Source of the DNA: Physocladia obscura
Lineage: Eukaryota; Chytridiomycota; Chytridiomycetes; Chytridiales; Chytriomycetaceae
Direction: 5' to 3'
DNA: 15,365 nucleotides
NCBI GenBank assembly: GCA_027596945.1
Contig: JADGJH010000585.1
Location: 1 to 15,365, forward strand
Shown here: positions 1 to 9,193 of the stretch, piece by piece
Numbering within the stretch: position 1 is the stretch's first letter
Layout of the letters: the number at the start of each line of letters is the position of its first letter
Position numbers and translations under genes: made by a program
Notes under the pieces: generated by a model
Told to the model about the DNA's origin: nothing
The model's database searches: none
The model's input: only the letters and a program-made list of their open reading frames with translations

Positions 1-17
1 AAAAAAAAAAAAAAAAA
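1..17. repeat. poly(A) run at window edge
   Basis: Seventeen consecutive A (T on the minus strand), lying in the 3' flank of the nuclear-rim gene. The far end of the window (15354-15365) is a T run of at least 12 inside an intron. Both are simple homopolymers like the many 10-12 base A/T runs inside introns of this window; no function is inferred. Confidence 0.8.
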
Positions 18-83
18 GCCTAAAACACAATATACTTGACAAACGACATCAACATTTTAAATATGTGTTTATCAATAATATAC

Positions 84-1264
84 TTAACGCGTTCCCACGC
101 AAGCAGTGGCCGTCTGCCGAAACGGTGGCAGACTGTACACAAATCTGTTGTACTCTTTTTGTAGTTGGTTATTGATAATTTCTTGATCAACGAGTTTTTG
201 AGCAAAAACTTCCATCATGAAATGCACCTGTTAAATCGACAATGAATTATATAGAACAAATAACTTCAAAATGATTTCGACGTTACCATTCCGTGAGTTA
301 AAAAGGCAATAGGTAACAAAAAATTCCAATTGTGATGATTCATAAAGTATAAGGCAGCTACTGCTGGCGGAGAAAGCCAACTATTTAAAAGCAAATTTGA
401 ATTGAAAAAGTAAAATAATCAGTGATTCATAATGCTGATAAAATAAATTCTTACCAAAATAAGTCGATTGACCATTGCTTGGGATCCCATACATCCAAAA
501 CCCAATGAAGCTCAATTTTCTGACGAGAGGGCAATTTTAAAACTCCTCCTTTCTTTTTAGCTTTTGCAGCAGAGCTCCATGGCGTCCAAGAAGCCATTGA
601 GTCGCGAAATCGATTCGTTAAAGGAGTAAGCATTTGAGTCGGGGACTTTGCTGATGTATTTTTCAATGGTGTGGGTGTGTGAGCAAAAGCCGGAATTCCA
701 CCATCGGAGTCAGAACCATCATCGGACGGAATCAACGAAGCATCAGTCTGTGCCACATCAATTTCTACGATACGCACATTTTTCGATTTGCGTTTGAGGT
801 TCCAGGTATGATCGTTTGGATTTAATGGATTTGGCTCTGTGGGGTGGTGGAAAAGTGAGACTTGCTTTTTCGAGAGAAAAAGATATATCGTGTTCGCAAT
901 GGACACAGTTATGACGGAAAACTCAATAAATCGGGCCTGCGATATACGAGATCTCTTGAGAAAAAATTATAGAAGGTACCAGAGAAAATACCACATTGTC
1001 CAGAAAACTTGGCTCCCGTGAAAGGTGAGGAACAGACGAAACCAATGGCGAATATTCAATAAAGTCAAGGTCCGAGTCAGTGAATACGTGGCCGAGAAGT
1101 GTTTTCGCAAATAGATAAAGTGCATTGAAAATCTGTCCGGCATATGGCAACGGCATCGCCCACTCGCGCCAGGTTTCGAGAGCTCTTAATTGCATTTCAA
1201 ACGGCAAATTGATCAATCGTTCCCGTAGTGTTGTTTTCTTGATGATACGGCGACGTTCCTTCAT
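84..1264 (-). CDS. Nur1/Mug154-like nuclear rim membrane protein (DUF2418 family)
   Basis: Model: complement(join(84..227, 287..380, 455..936, 980..1264)), 334 residues, all junctions GT-AG and frame-consistent (introns 59, 74 and 43 bases). The start is the ATG at 1264, giving MKERRRIIKK. The family sits in the inner nuclear membrane; in yeast Nur1 works with Heh1/Lem2 in perinuclear silencing and rDNA stability. Seen here: a basic N-terminus, a first hydrophobic segment at about 93-118, a serine-rich acidic loop, then VLDVWDPKQWSIDLFCWLSP followed by two hydrophobic stretches (about 258-300) and the C-terminal block KEYNRFVY, which I recognise as the DUF2418 core and its 'EYN..FV' signature. 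The recognition is from memory of the family, not from a search. The neighbour DNAAF4 diverges 23 bases upstream. Confidence 0.72.
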
Positions 1265-1287
1265 TTTTTGACAAAAAATCAGCAAGC
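1265..1287. promoter_or_regulatory. 23-base spacer between divergent start codons
   Basis: Only 23 bases separate the ATG of the nuclear-rim gene (minus) from the ATG of DNAAF4 (plus). Promoter elements must therefore lie inside one or both coding regions, or the 5' untranslated regions must overlap. No TATA box or other motif is visible in the spacer itself. Confidence 0.5.
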
Positions 1288-3080
1288 ATGCCCATTATTA
1301 TTTCACACCAAGACTTCACCCAAACTAATGACAGAATTTTTGTTTCTGTACCGCTCCATGGCGTTAGAGCAAATAAAGCAGACATTTATGGTAAGTTTAT
1401 CTTATCCATTCAAGTTTTTCTGTGTCTAAAACGACGCTTTTCCAATATTTTACAGCAAACGATTCATACCTCAAAATAAACTTTCCCCCTTTCTTTTACG
1501 AAGCTGACCTTCTCCACTTAGTTGATACAAAAAACTCGGAGGCAAATGTTGGAGATGGGTGCGTTAAATTCAGTTTGAAAAAAGTAAGTTGAATATTCAA
1601 TAATTTTGCCCATCAACATCCCAACCAGGCTGAACCCAAAACATGGGAATCTCTAAAACCAATAAATTTAACTTCTGAGGAAATTAAGTCAAGAAGATTG
1701 GATGCAGTAAAACGCGAGCTTGAGAGAATTGAGCAGGTTTGTTTGATTCGTAACAAAACACAGCAATTATACTCAATATTTGAATCAACAGGAAAAAAAA
1801 GAAAAGGCCATTAAAAAGCGCGAAGAGCACTATAAACTAATTCAAGAGCAATTAAATGTCGAGCAAGCCGAAAAGGCCCAAGTCGAAAGCCTTAGACTCC
1901 AAGAAAAACTTCAAGCGGAGGTACAATTAGCATCAATTATTCCACATTTAAAATGCTTCTCTGAACAGGAAGGAATTCAAACATGGAAGAATCAGTTGAA
2001 AAATAAAAAAACATTGGAAGATTCAGGAATAGATTCCACAATATTTGGTAAATAGAAATTTATTGATCATAAATTTAAAACTTCTTTAAATGAATATATC
2101 CAGTTTCATCCAAAAATACTGCTGATGTTGTGAATGACGAAGACGAAGATTATATTGACATGAAAGCAATAGAGGAAAAGGTTCAAAAGGAACTCGATAG
2201 TCAGTATCTTTTTATTCTTAATCCTCTGTCTTAAGCACCCTTTTATTTTTTCAGAAATGAAAATTGCGTCGAAACCAAATCCCAGGCAGTCCGGAACGAT
2301 AAATTTCCAGTTTACCAGCCGCGGGTTGCTTCCAACGGCAACAGCACGTGAAACTGAAGACGGTAATACGTAGTCTCGCTTTTTGATTTATTTGACACAA
2401 GCTAATGCCATTTTTGACATCTCAGCAAAATGGGTGCACAGAATTAATCAAGCTTGGGAAAAAGATGCAAAAGCTAGAGTAGATAATTTGTATGATTCCC
2501 TGAAAGATGATGAAAAAAATCGTTAGTTGTGCGATCTATGTACTTTTTTTTTAACTTAAGAATATGTAGCAATATTTCTCAAGGACAAAGGAAATGCATT
2601 TTTCAAAACGGGAAATATCCAGGCGGCAATCAATGCATATACTGCAGCTTTAATGCTTGATAAGAATTTGACAGTGTATGTTGTGCATCTGATTTTACTT
2701 CTTCGCTTTTTTTTTAACAAACACTAATAACAACAAATTTCAGTTGCTTCATGAATAGAGCAGTATGTCATCTTAAGGTGGAAGATTATCTTGCGTGTAT
2801 TTATGATTGCAGTGCTGCACTTGAAATTCTTACTACGGAACATGCGTATTTACAAGAACGCGATGCACTGACTGCTTTAGAAAGACAGCATGAATTAAAT
2901 TCATCGAAAGTAAAGCTTTTTGTCCGTCGTGCGGCAGCATCGACGAAAATGGGTAACTATGTCGACGCGGCGCGAGATTACAAAATCGCAGTGGAACTCG
3001 ATCCAAAAAGTGTAGATTTGAAGGAAGATTTACAGAATTTGGAGAAAATGATTCTGGAGAATAAGTTTTGTGAAATGTGA
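1288..3080 (+). CDS. DNAAF4: Dynein axonemal assembly factor 4 (DYX1C1/DNAAF4)
   Basis: Model: join(1288..1390, 1456..1583, 1629..1736, 1792..2047, 2104..2199, 2255..2362, 2426..2521, 2561..2675, 2744..3080), 448 residues (human protein 420). The cytoplasmic co-chaperone helps preassemble axonemal dynein arms with HSP90/HSP70. Seen: an N-terminal CS (p23-like) domain at about 1-78 opening MPIIISHQDFTQTNDRIFVS, a charged coiled-coil at about 90-165, the conserved linker INFQFTSRGLLPTATARE before residue 265, and a C-terminal TPR domain from about 300. Clamp residues K306, N310, N341, K394 and R398 are present with the expected local spacing. Several donors are weak (GTCAGT at 2200, GTTAGT at 2522) and one intron is only 39 bases (2522-2560), but each keeps the frame across conserved residues. 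Its presence implies a motile flagellum. Confidence 0.93.
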
Positions 3081-3162
3081 AATGAAAATAATTAGAAGAA
3101 AAAAGGTTATATTAGGATAAAAACAGAAAGCAATAGAACATTGCAGGTAAGTTTTTCCAGAC

Positions 3163-3908
3163 TTAGTCAGTGTTTGGCTGTTGATTGATTCCGAAAATTC
3201 GTACTTTATGCTGATTTCATAAGTCAAAGACGTAATCCAAGTCAAAAAAACTTACCATAGACGGAAACTTTGGGATGAGCACTGTAACTAGAGCAATAAA
3301 GTTGATAGTAAACGTCGGTATGTTATAGTGGCTGTAATGTGTCCCCATAAGAAATCTGGAAAAATAATACCGTTGTGTTCAAATAAAACTTGGCAAAAAA
3401 GACAAAAAAAAACAAAAAAAAACTCTTGCTTACATAACAATAGGAATGGTTGTTAGGTATTTCTTTGCAGGTGTGAATGGCTCGCCTTTGTCCATTTGTT
3501 CCCATAATGTCATGTCTTCATATTCGCCTTGGTTTAACTGGAATGGAACACCAAGAACCCAGTGAAACATAATAAAAGTAATCTGTACAGAGAAAATATT
3601 TGTAATATAGTTTGAGCGGGCTTGGCAATGATTTGAAACAAAGCATTCGAACCAAATAGTACGTGAGATTTGTGATTGTCCATGCCGCTTCGGTACTCAT
3701 TCCAGGAACAAGACCAATGCCAAAACGCAGAATAAAGAGAACGAATATATTTGTTGCAATAGATCCTGGATAGTGAGCAGTTGAATACGGACAGTACTCA
3801 ATAATCGGCATTCTCCACAGCGCTTTAAGCGCCGGAAGCAGCCATAAACGCACCGCGCAGATTCGGCCATGAAGAGTTCGAGTTTGTGAAAGATTCCATT
3901 GATTCCAT
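3163..3908 (-). CDS. ORM1: ORM/ORMDL family regulator of serine palmitoyltransferase
   Basis: Model: complement(join(3163..3210, 3256..3355, 3434..3582, 3653..3765, 3854..3908)), 154 residues (human ORMDL3 153). ORM proteins are small multi-pass ER proteins that restrain serine palmitoyltransferase, the first step of sphingolipid synthesis. Seen: the N-terminal motif NSNSSWPNLRGSI, whose N..N..RG spacing matches human NPNTRVMNSRGIW, so N11 corresponds to the ceramide-sensing human N13; then WTITNLTYYL, MFHWVLGVPF, TLWEQMDKGEPFTP and the terminal block HKVRIFGIN. The short N-terminus lacks the phosphorylated extension of yeast Orm1/2 and is closer to animal ORMDL. The first exon is 55 bases, joined by a GTGCGT donor; reading straight upstream from exon 2 instead loses the conserved motif. 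One donor (GTTCGA) is unusual. Stop lies 82 bases from the convergent DNAAF4 stop. Confidence 0.93.
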
Positions 3909-4352
3909 CGGCGCGGGTAAGTAATAGTGCAACTGTTTGCCGCTGAATTAATCAAAGAAAATCTCCCGCAAAAATCAAGTCCAGTTTGATTTGATACTCA
4001 CAATGTTTGAAATATAACGCGTTCAAAAAAAAAAAAGGTGCAAAACTATGACACATACTATGATTGAATCTATAAGTTAGAATCACGTTGGTTTGAATTT
4101 GGAAATATACCGCAGAGAAGAAAAAAAAAAACGGAAAGGAACCAAAAGATAGTGATCTGACGTATATGATTGCTGTTTCATTCCAAACACGAAAATGAAC
4201 TCCGTTTTCTGTGACAACAAATGCTCGCAATTTCGCTGGAACTTTAAGTTTTACAGACTTTTCAAACTATAATAACGCGGAAAACGATTCTGCTCTGATT
4301 ATGTAGTTCGAAGCCGTTTTTCCTGTTAAACGGTCGTTAGGATCCAAAACAT
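3886..4352 (-). pseudogene. Frame-broken reading resembling HUS1 (9-1-1 checkpoint clamp)
   Basis: A short exon (4352-4332) joined to 4266-4162 gives ILTTFEKSVKLKV and ENGVHFRVWNE, which follow the pattern of the HUS1 N-terminus (L..lekiak...L.i.p.kl.f...G...vW). Downstream, in three different frames, come FFFERVIFQT (about 4040-4005), EYQIKLDLIFAGDF (about 4005-3958) and SLINSAANS (about 3957-3930), which in order resemble HUS1's 'FF.e...qs', 'n.I.LEl' and 'L..A.nA' blocks. The frame changes cannot all be explained by introns, and the tail runs into the 5' end of the ORM gene on the same strand, leaving no room for the remaining two thirds of a HUS1 protein. I read this as a decayed fragment, or chance similarity. 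HUS1 would be a ring subunit acting in the DNA damage checkpoint. Confidence 0.25.
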
Positions 4353-4696
4353 GTTTGCGCAAGCTTAAATCAATCTTCTATGGGTATAGAAGGCTGGGGT
4401 TTGTATTTCGGAGCAAGCCATTCACGCTCTCGCTGTAATCTCAAACAGCTCGTCAAAAAAGTTAAAGCGGCGTTGCGAACAAAAACCAGAATCCAAATAG
4501 TACCATATTTCAGAACGGCACTTGTTTGCGAAGCACACGATTTAAGTGACACGCTAAAACAGTATGTCTTCATATTGTTATTTGCGCTGAAACTGAAATT
4601 AAGATTGGTCTCTCTTTGAATATTGGAGTTGCAATGTGTCCTGGCTTCACATCTCCTCGAAAAAAAGAGTGAACTGTGGTGCAAATATGGACAAAC
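4353..4696 (-). other. Unresolved stretch with protein-like but broken minus-strand frames
   Basis: No complete gene could be built. On the minus strand an ATG at 4698 opens about 42 codons (including RGDVKPGHIATPIF) to a stop near 4570. A second frame then reads KCRSEIWYYLDSGFCSQRRF and NFFDELFEITARA to a stop near 4405, and a third frame reads REREWLAPKYKPQPSIPIED to a stop at 4370. The plus strand is also open over 4380-4619 but is lysine/arginine rich and ends without a workable splice. The minus-strand pieces look more like protein, yet joining them needs frame changes without convincing splice sites. It may be a decayed gene or a small gene with introns I could not place. No family recognised. 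Confidence 0.3.
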
Positions 4697-5028
4697 ATGC
4701 AGCTGTTGAAAAAGTCAAAGGAGGTTTCTTATGACGATTTGCAGCACCATTTAGTGTTTAAAGGAGGGGAAATTCCAACGCTTGCACACAGGTAAAAATA
4801 ATTACCCCATGGGTGATTTCAAAATACATTCAGGCCAGCAGACTTTACGGGACAGCATTTGCGTGTCTCCAGTCTGAAAAACAGTATTCAGTTTGTAGGT
4901 TGAAGGCAATTAAAACGTTGATAAACAATAAAACAGCCAAGCTGAAAGAATATGAAACAGAGTTAATTTTGACTGATCGAATTAAAGTTTGGGGCGCATC
5001 GCGAATAAATTTTGTTCTGATTGATTGA
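4697..5028 (+). CDS. Small unrecognised protein, two exons
   Basis: Model: join(4697..4791, 4842..5028), 93 residues, with a 50-base intron (GTAAAA...CCAGCAG). The acceptor at 4841 keeps the frame, whereas the nearer CAG at 4833 leads to an early stop. The second half is charged and helical (RLKAIKTLINNK, AKLKEYETELILTDR), with a Y..EL segment faintly like the end of the flagellar inner-tubule protein CFAP141; this is a weak pattern match only. The start codon overlaps a minus-strand ATG at 4696-4698, so one of the two openings must be false. Ends 89 bases before the Clr2-like gene on the same strand. Function unknown. Confidence 0.45.
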
Positions 5029-5117
5029 AGAAAGCCGGGTTGAGTTGCCGGTGAAAGTGGCTGAGTGAAGAAAAAGTGTTTGTTTCCTTCGTTTTTTCTC
5101 GAACCTAATTGAAACCA

Positions 5118-7844
5118 ATGCAAATTCCTCCGCCACCATCCGACAACTGTGGCCCGGATAACTGCCCGCCGGAGAATCCGCCATCATTTACTTTCGCCGA
5201 TCCATCTGTCTGGCTTTCAAAGCTCTCGCGGGAGGTACGTATCTCACTAAATAAGCAAAATTAGATATTCCTGTTACTCAAACTCCAAAAAACCGAGCAG
5301 GTGGTCCAAATATACCGTACTGATAAAGATTTGGCTGAAAAGAACGCAATCAAATCTATCTCTTCCTCCTCGAATCTCTCTGGTTTTCCTAAAAATTACA
5401 AACTTTATCAACACTTTCGCGAGAATGGACGTAATCATGATAAATACTTGTATGGACATCCGAACGGTTATCGGTTTCGCAGGTATGTATATATATGTGT
5501 GTGTATGTATGCTTAACCTAGATTGATTTAATATTTTTTCAGTTCAAATGAATTTCTTCCGCACCTTACATGGCTCATCAAACGAACGGTTAATCAAAAT
5601 TTGAAATGCGAGTGTAAAGCATGTGATGGAACAACACAAACTCTTGCTGCACGATCTGTTTCCCAATTAAGACCATCTTCCTCCGAGCCAACACCGATTT
5701 TATTGACTGGTCGCAACAAAGCAAACAAAGATTCCACACAAAACAGCTCTGTTTCATCGACTACTCGGAAAAATGGACCTACGTCAAGTGAAATCAAATC
5801 AACAGCAAGAAATACAAAATTAAGTACCAGATCAGCAGTTGCTAATCAGAAAGTCAAACCAGCCCAAAGCAATCAACAAACAACAGCAGAAAATTATTAT
5901 TCTCACAGTGATGACTCAGATGCCTTTATTTTGGAGATAAGTGACAATGAGTTGGAGAGAAGTGACAGTTTGTCTCCAGCAAGCAGTGAAGATGACAAAA
6001 CTCCTTTCTTGATTAAAAGATATACATCAGTCAAGGAAGGTCCACCTTCAATGCTTCACAAATCTTCACATATAGATCATTTTCAGTCAAAAACAGACTT
6101 ATCAATACCACTTGCACCCAAAACTTCATTGAAGAAAACATTGATCATGCCCCCATCAAGAAATTTTGAAAAGATTGGCAACAATCCATCTTTGAATGGT
6201 GCAATATCTGAGTCTGAATCACAAGATCAATCACAATTGAGACAATTGAAACGAAGATATGACAGCCATAGAAGGCAAGGATCTCCAGCTGCAGAGGCTA
6301 ATTATTCCAAATTTTCAAAAGACATTGAAGTGTTGGAAAAGGAGTCACAGGAGTTGAATGTTTCAAACCAGTATTCTACAAAACTCACAGATTCAGCCAC
6401 AATGCTGTCAAGACATGAATTTCAGCCACCAAACAGAATGCAAGGCAGCCACAATATGAATCCCTTGCCAAAAATTTCCAAAAATTCAAATATGGTAAAA
6501 CAAACTCCAGAAGTGCAAGAAAAGTTATTGAAACAGGAACAAAAACAATCTTTGCAGTACAAACAGAAATCAAGTAGGTTTTTCTTTCATTTTATGCATT
6601 TGCATTTATTTTTTGCACTTGTACTTATTGCATTCTGTTCTTACAGTTAAATTAAGCCAAGATGATCACTTAGCAGTCTTGGCAAAGTTCAAGGAAGTGC
6701 AGCCCATGTTTGAAAGGTCTTCACAACTAATGGATCTGTTCCGCAAAGACCCTACTGAAAATGCAACTCTCATCAATACATTGAATAAGATTGTGAGCTA
6801 TTTGTTTGTTACATTATGTGTGAATTTGATTCTGACAATACTTCTTTTGTACCAATAGCAAGTTTATATCAAGAAACAACTTGATGCACCTGAAAATATT
6901 GTATTTTTCAACCTTCAGCAAGCATCTCATCTTGTGGAGAGGCTTCATGATCTGTTTGCTGCTGGGCAAATGGAGCTTCATGATCCTGCTGTGGACAATG
7001 TGAGGCAAAATTCTGATGAATTGAATGTAGCTACTGAGACAGAGAGTGAGTTACCAAAGGCTGCAGATCACTTCTTCAAAAATTATGCTGTGCACAATTT
7101 GAAAAGATCAAACCAAGTTGCTCAAGAACCAAATGCAGCAGTTACAGAATCAAAAGCATTAGATCTGCCTATCAAGAATTCCAGTCAGCCAAATTCAAAT
7201 GGAACTGATCGTGTTTTTGGACATATGGACTTGTTTGCATCAACAAAAAAAGACAATTTCATTAATGTTGGGTTAAAATCAACAAGTAGGAATGAAGCTG
7301 CTGAGACATCAAATAGATTGATGCTGACAGAATTGGTTGTTGTTGATTTAACGACCAATACCATGTCAATGTCTCCTTCAAATTCACTCCCAAGGAACAA
7401 CCCTTCAACTGAGCAAAAAAACAAAACTGTTAATGGTGTGTTTTTAGTCTATAGTTTTCTCAAATTCATCTAATTACATATATTTGTAAAATAGTACATT
7501 TGAAAGAAGATTCAAGATTCTTAGAATCTTCAAAAAACAATTTGAAAAGATCATGGTCAAGTAGTGCAACTTTGGGGAATGAGACAAATTTAGATGCACA
7601 GACTCACAACATTCCACCAAAGAAACTTGTCAAGCTGCTAAACATTGATACTTCCGATTGGTCTCCATCAAAGGATGACCAAAAAAGACCAGCTGAAGAT
7701 GTAAAAACAGATAGTGGAATTATTTCCTATTTACCTGATTGCTTGAGCAGTGATTCATATGGATCAGCTGGCCTCTCTGTCCATCAATTGGCAAAGCTTG
7801 TCTTGGAAATGGAGTTAGAGTCAGTTAATGATGTGGAAATTTGA
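5118..7844 (+). CDS. Clr2-type transcriptional silencing domain protein
   Basis: Model: join(5118..5234, 5301..5482, 5543..6573, 6647..6792, 6859..7435, 7495..7844), 800 residues. Clr2 is a subunit of the fission-yeast SHREC complex, which silences heterochromatin. Seen: a proline-rich start (MQIPPPPSDN), then the Clr2 silencing domain at about 66-128 with KYLYGHPNGYRFRSSNEFLP, HLTWL and the closing CECKAC cysteines, a combination I recognise from fungal Clr2-family proteins. Residues 130-440 are Ser/Thr/Gln/Asn-rich and probably disordered; about 446-530 is a likely folded helical segment spanning exons 4-5 (LAVLAKFKEVQPMF, LVERLHDLFAAG); the rest is low complexity. All five introns keep frame. 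The 5' third of the gene has normal CpG content but everything after about 5784 is almost free of CpG, so arginine is coded by AGA/AGG there. True orthology to Clr2 beyond the domain is not shown. Confidence 0.75.
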
Positions 7845-9167
7845 AATCTAAATGGAGTTCAAATTAATATTTTGGCATATTTAAAAAGCATCATTGATGT
7901 GGCAAGTATGTTTTTTTATATTTTTTCTATTTTTTTTGCTTTAAATCTTTATTTTTCTTTTGCTTGGAAAGAACAAGGACAGGACATATCTCTTAAATAA
8001 ATCAACAAAGCTGTCACTCAAACTCTTTTTTGGTTATGTTTGGAATAGCCTGGAATAGCTGTGAGGATTTGTAATCCTCTTGTTGTTTTCAAAAATAGTT
8101 TAAAGAGATATTGATCCATGAAACCCTGATTTCAACTGTTGAATTTCACAGAAAACATCCACAATTGGAAACATAGACTAGTATTGAAAGTAAGTTTTTT
8201 TGATGCAATGGGCTGTATGCACTTGATCTCACTTCCAGGAATACACCCAATGTCTGAGAAAGTGCTTTTTGTTAGTTTTTCAGGTTGAGGCTTACAGATG
8301 TTTGTAAGCTAAGAGCTTGATATTTTCAAAAGTTAAAGTCCAACAGCCTTCTTATAGCCTTTTTCAGTGCTTACCTATCTTATTTCAAATTCCCCATGAT
8401 TCATTTGGAATAATTCATTCCAGTCTTTTGAGGTCCCTTCATTTGTTTCGTTTTGTTCTGTTTAGAAAAGGTCAAAAAAACAGCTCAAGATCCAAAAATA
8501 AGGTGCCAGTCTTAGACTGCTGTTTCTGCTATCACAAACTAGTTGTGAAAGCATATGATGCAGCTGTTTTGCTTGCAGTATCCTCATAGAGTTCCCATTA
8601 TATTAATCGCCTTGCATTCTTCATTTAATTATGTTATATTATATTATGTTTATTACATTTGTATAATTGTGTAGAAGGAGAATCTATAAAATGGAAACAG
8701 TTCCAAAGGAATACTTTAACACTTTACTGATTAACCAGTATGCAAGAACACCACAGTGCCATTGAGAATATGTTTTTTTGGACAGAACAGACCAACATTA
8801 AATCCAAGTAAATGAAATGAGGAAGAGAAAAATAAGCAGTATCTTTCTTTAGCCAGTTTCTTGAGTGTTTTGTTAGAGTTTGGCCAAACTTTGAATGCCC
8901 ATTTGTAAAAATATCTGTGGAATACTTTAATATTGCTTTGTATGCATCTTGATGCAAATGAAGGCAACTATTAAAAGGTATAAATGGATCAGCATGGATT
9001 TCTTCTTAACAAAATCAGTCTTTACAGTCTTCTGCTTCTTTGGAGCAATTACTTTAGTTCTTCAAACAGCAAATAACAGAATATCTTGTTGTATTTATTA
9101 TCCAAGAATTAGCTGCAATCCAACCATAAACAATCCAGACACCTTTTGGTGTTAATTTCAAAAAATA
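5784..9167. other. CpG-depleted domain
   Basis: Scanning line by line I find only seven CpG dinucleotides in about 3.4 kb (near 6252, 6742, 7210, 7352, 7655, 8445 and 8608). Base composition alone would predict on the order of a hundred. Flanks are ordinary: ten CpGs lie between 5583 and 5783 and they become frequent again from 9168. TpG and CpA are abundant inside. The domain covers most of the Clr2-like gene body, its introns and 1.3 kb of 3' flank, and stops just before the eL42 stop codon. The simplest cause is methylation of CpG followed by deamination, with the 5' end of the gene protected. Confidence 0.85.
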
Positions 9168-9193
9168 TCGAAAACACGTCGATGCAAAACAAT
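7845..9193. other. 1.35-kb gap without a supported gene
   Basis: No reading frame here shows recognisable protein sequence; the longest (8317-8589 plus, 8724-8967 minus) are AT-driven and overlap one another in conflicting frames. An AATAAA at 7996-8001, about 150 bases after the Clr2-like stop, may serve as a polyadenylation signal. Intron-like pieces occur: GTATGT at 7907 followed by T-rich tracts, and GTAAGT at 8190 with a CTTCCAG near 8239, which could belong to a spliced 3' untranslated region or a non-coding transcript. By far the longest gap in the window, and wholly inside the CpG-poor domain. Confidence 0.5.

Noticed and set aside
3518..3955. Long minus-strand open frame continuing upstream of ORM exon 2 as the ORM N-terminus
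   Set aside because: It lacks the conserved ORM N-terminal motif, which is present in another frame with good splice sites and exact spacing.
4845..5187. Minus-strand open frames opposite the small plus-strand gene and the Clr2 gene start
   Set aside because: No recognisable protein sequence, no good start, and the sense strand has a frame-consistent spliced model.
5483..5515. TA/TG-rich stretch as a microsatellite of interest
   Set aside because: Short, imperfect, and simply the 5' part of an intron in the Clr2-like gene.
8317..8967. Several 70-90 codon open frames on both strands
   Set aside because: They overlap in conflicting frames, are low complexity or AT-driven, and have no family features.
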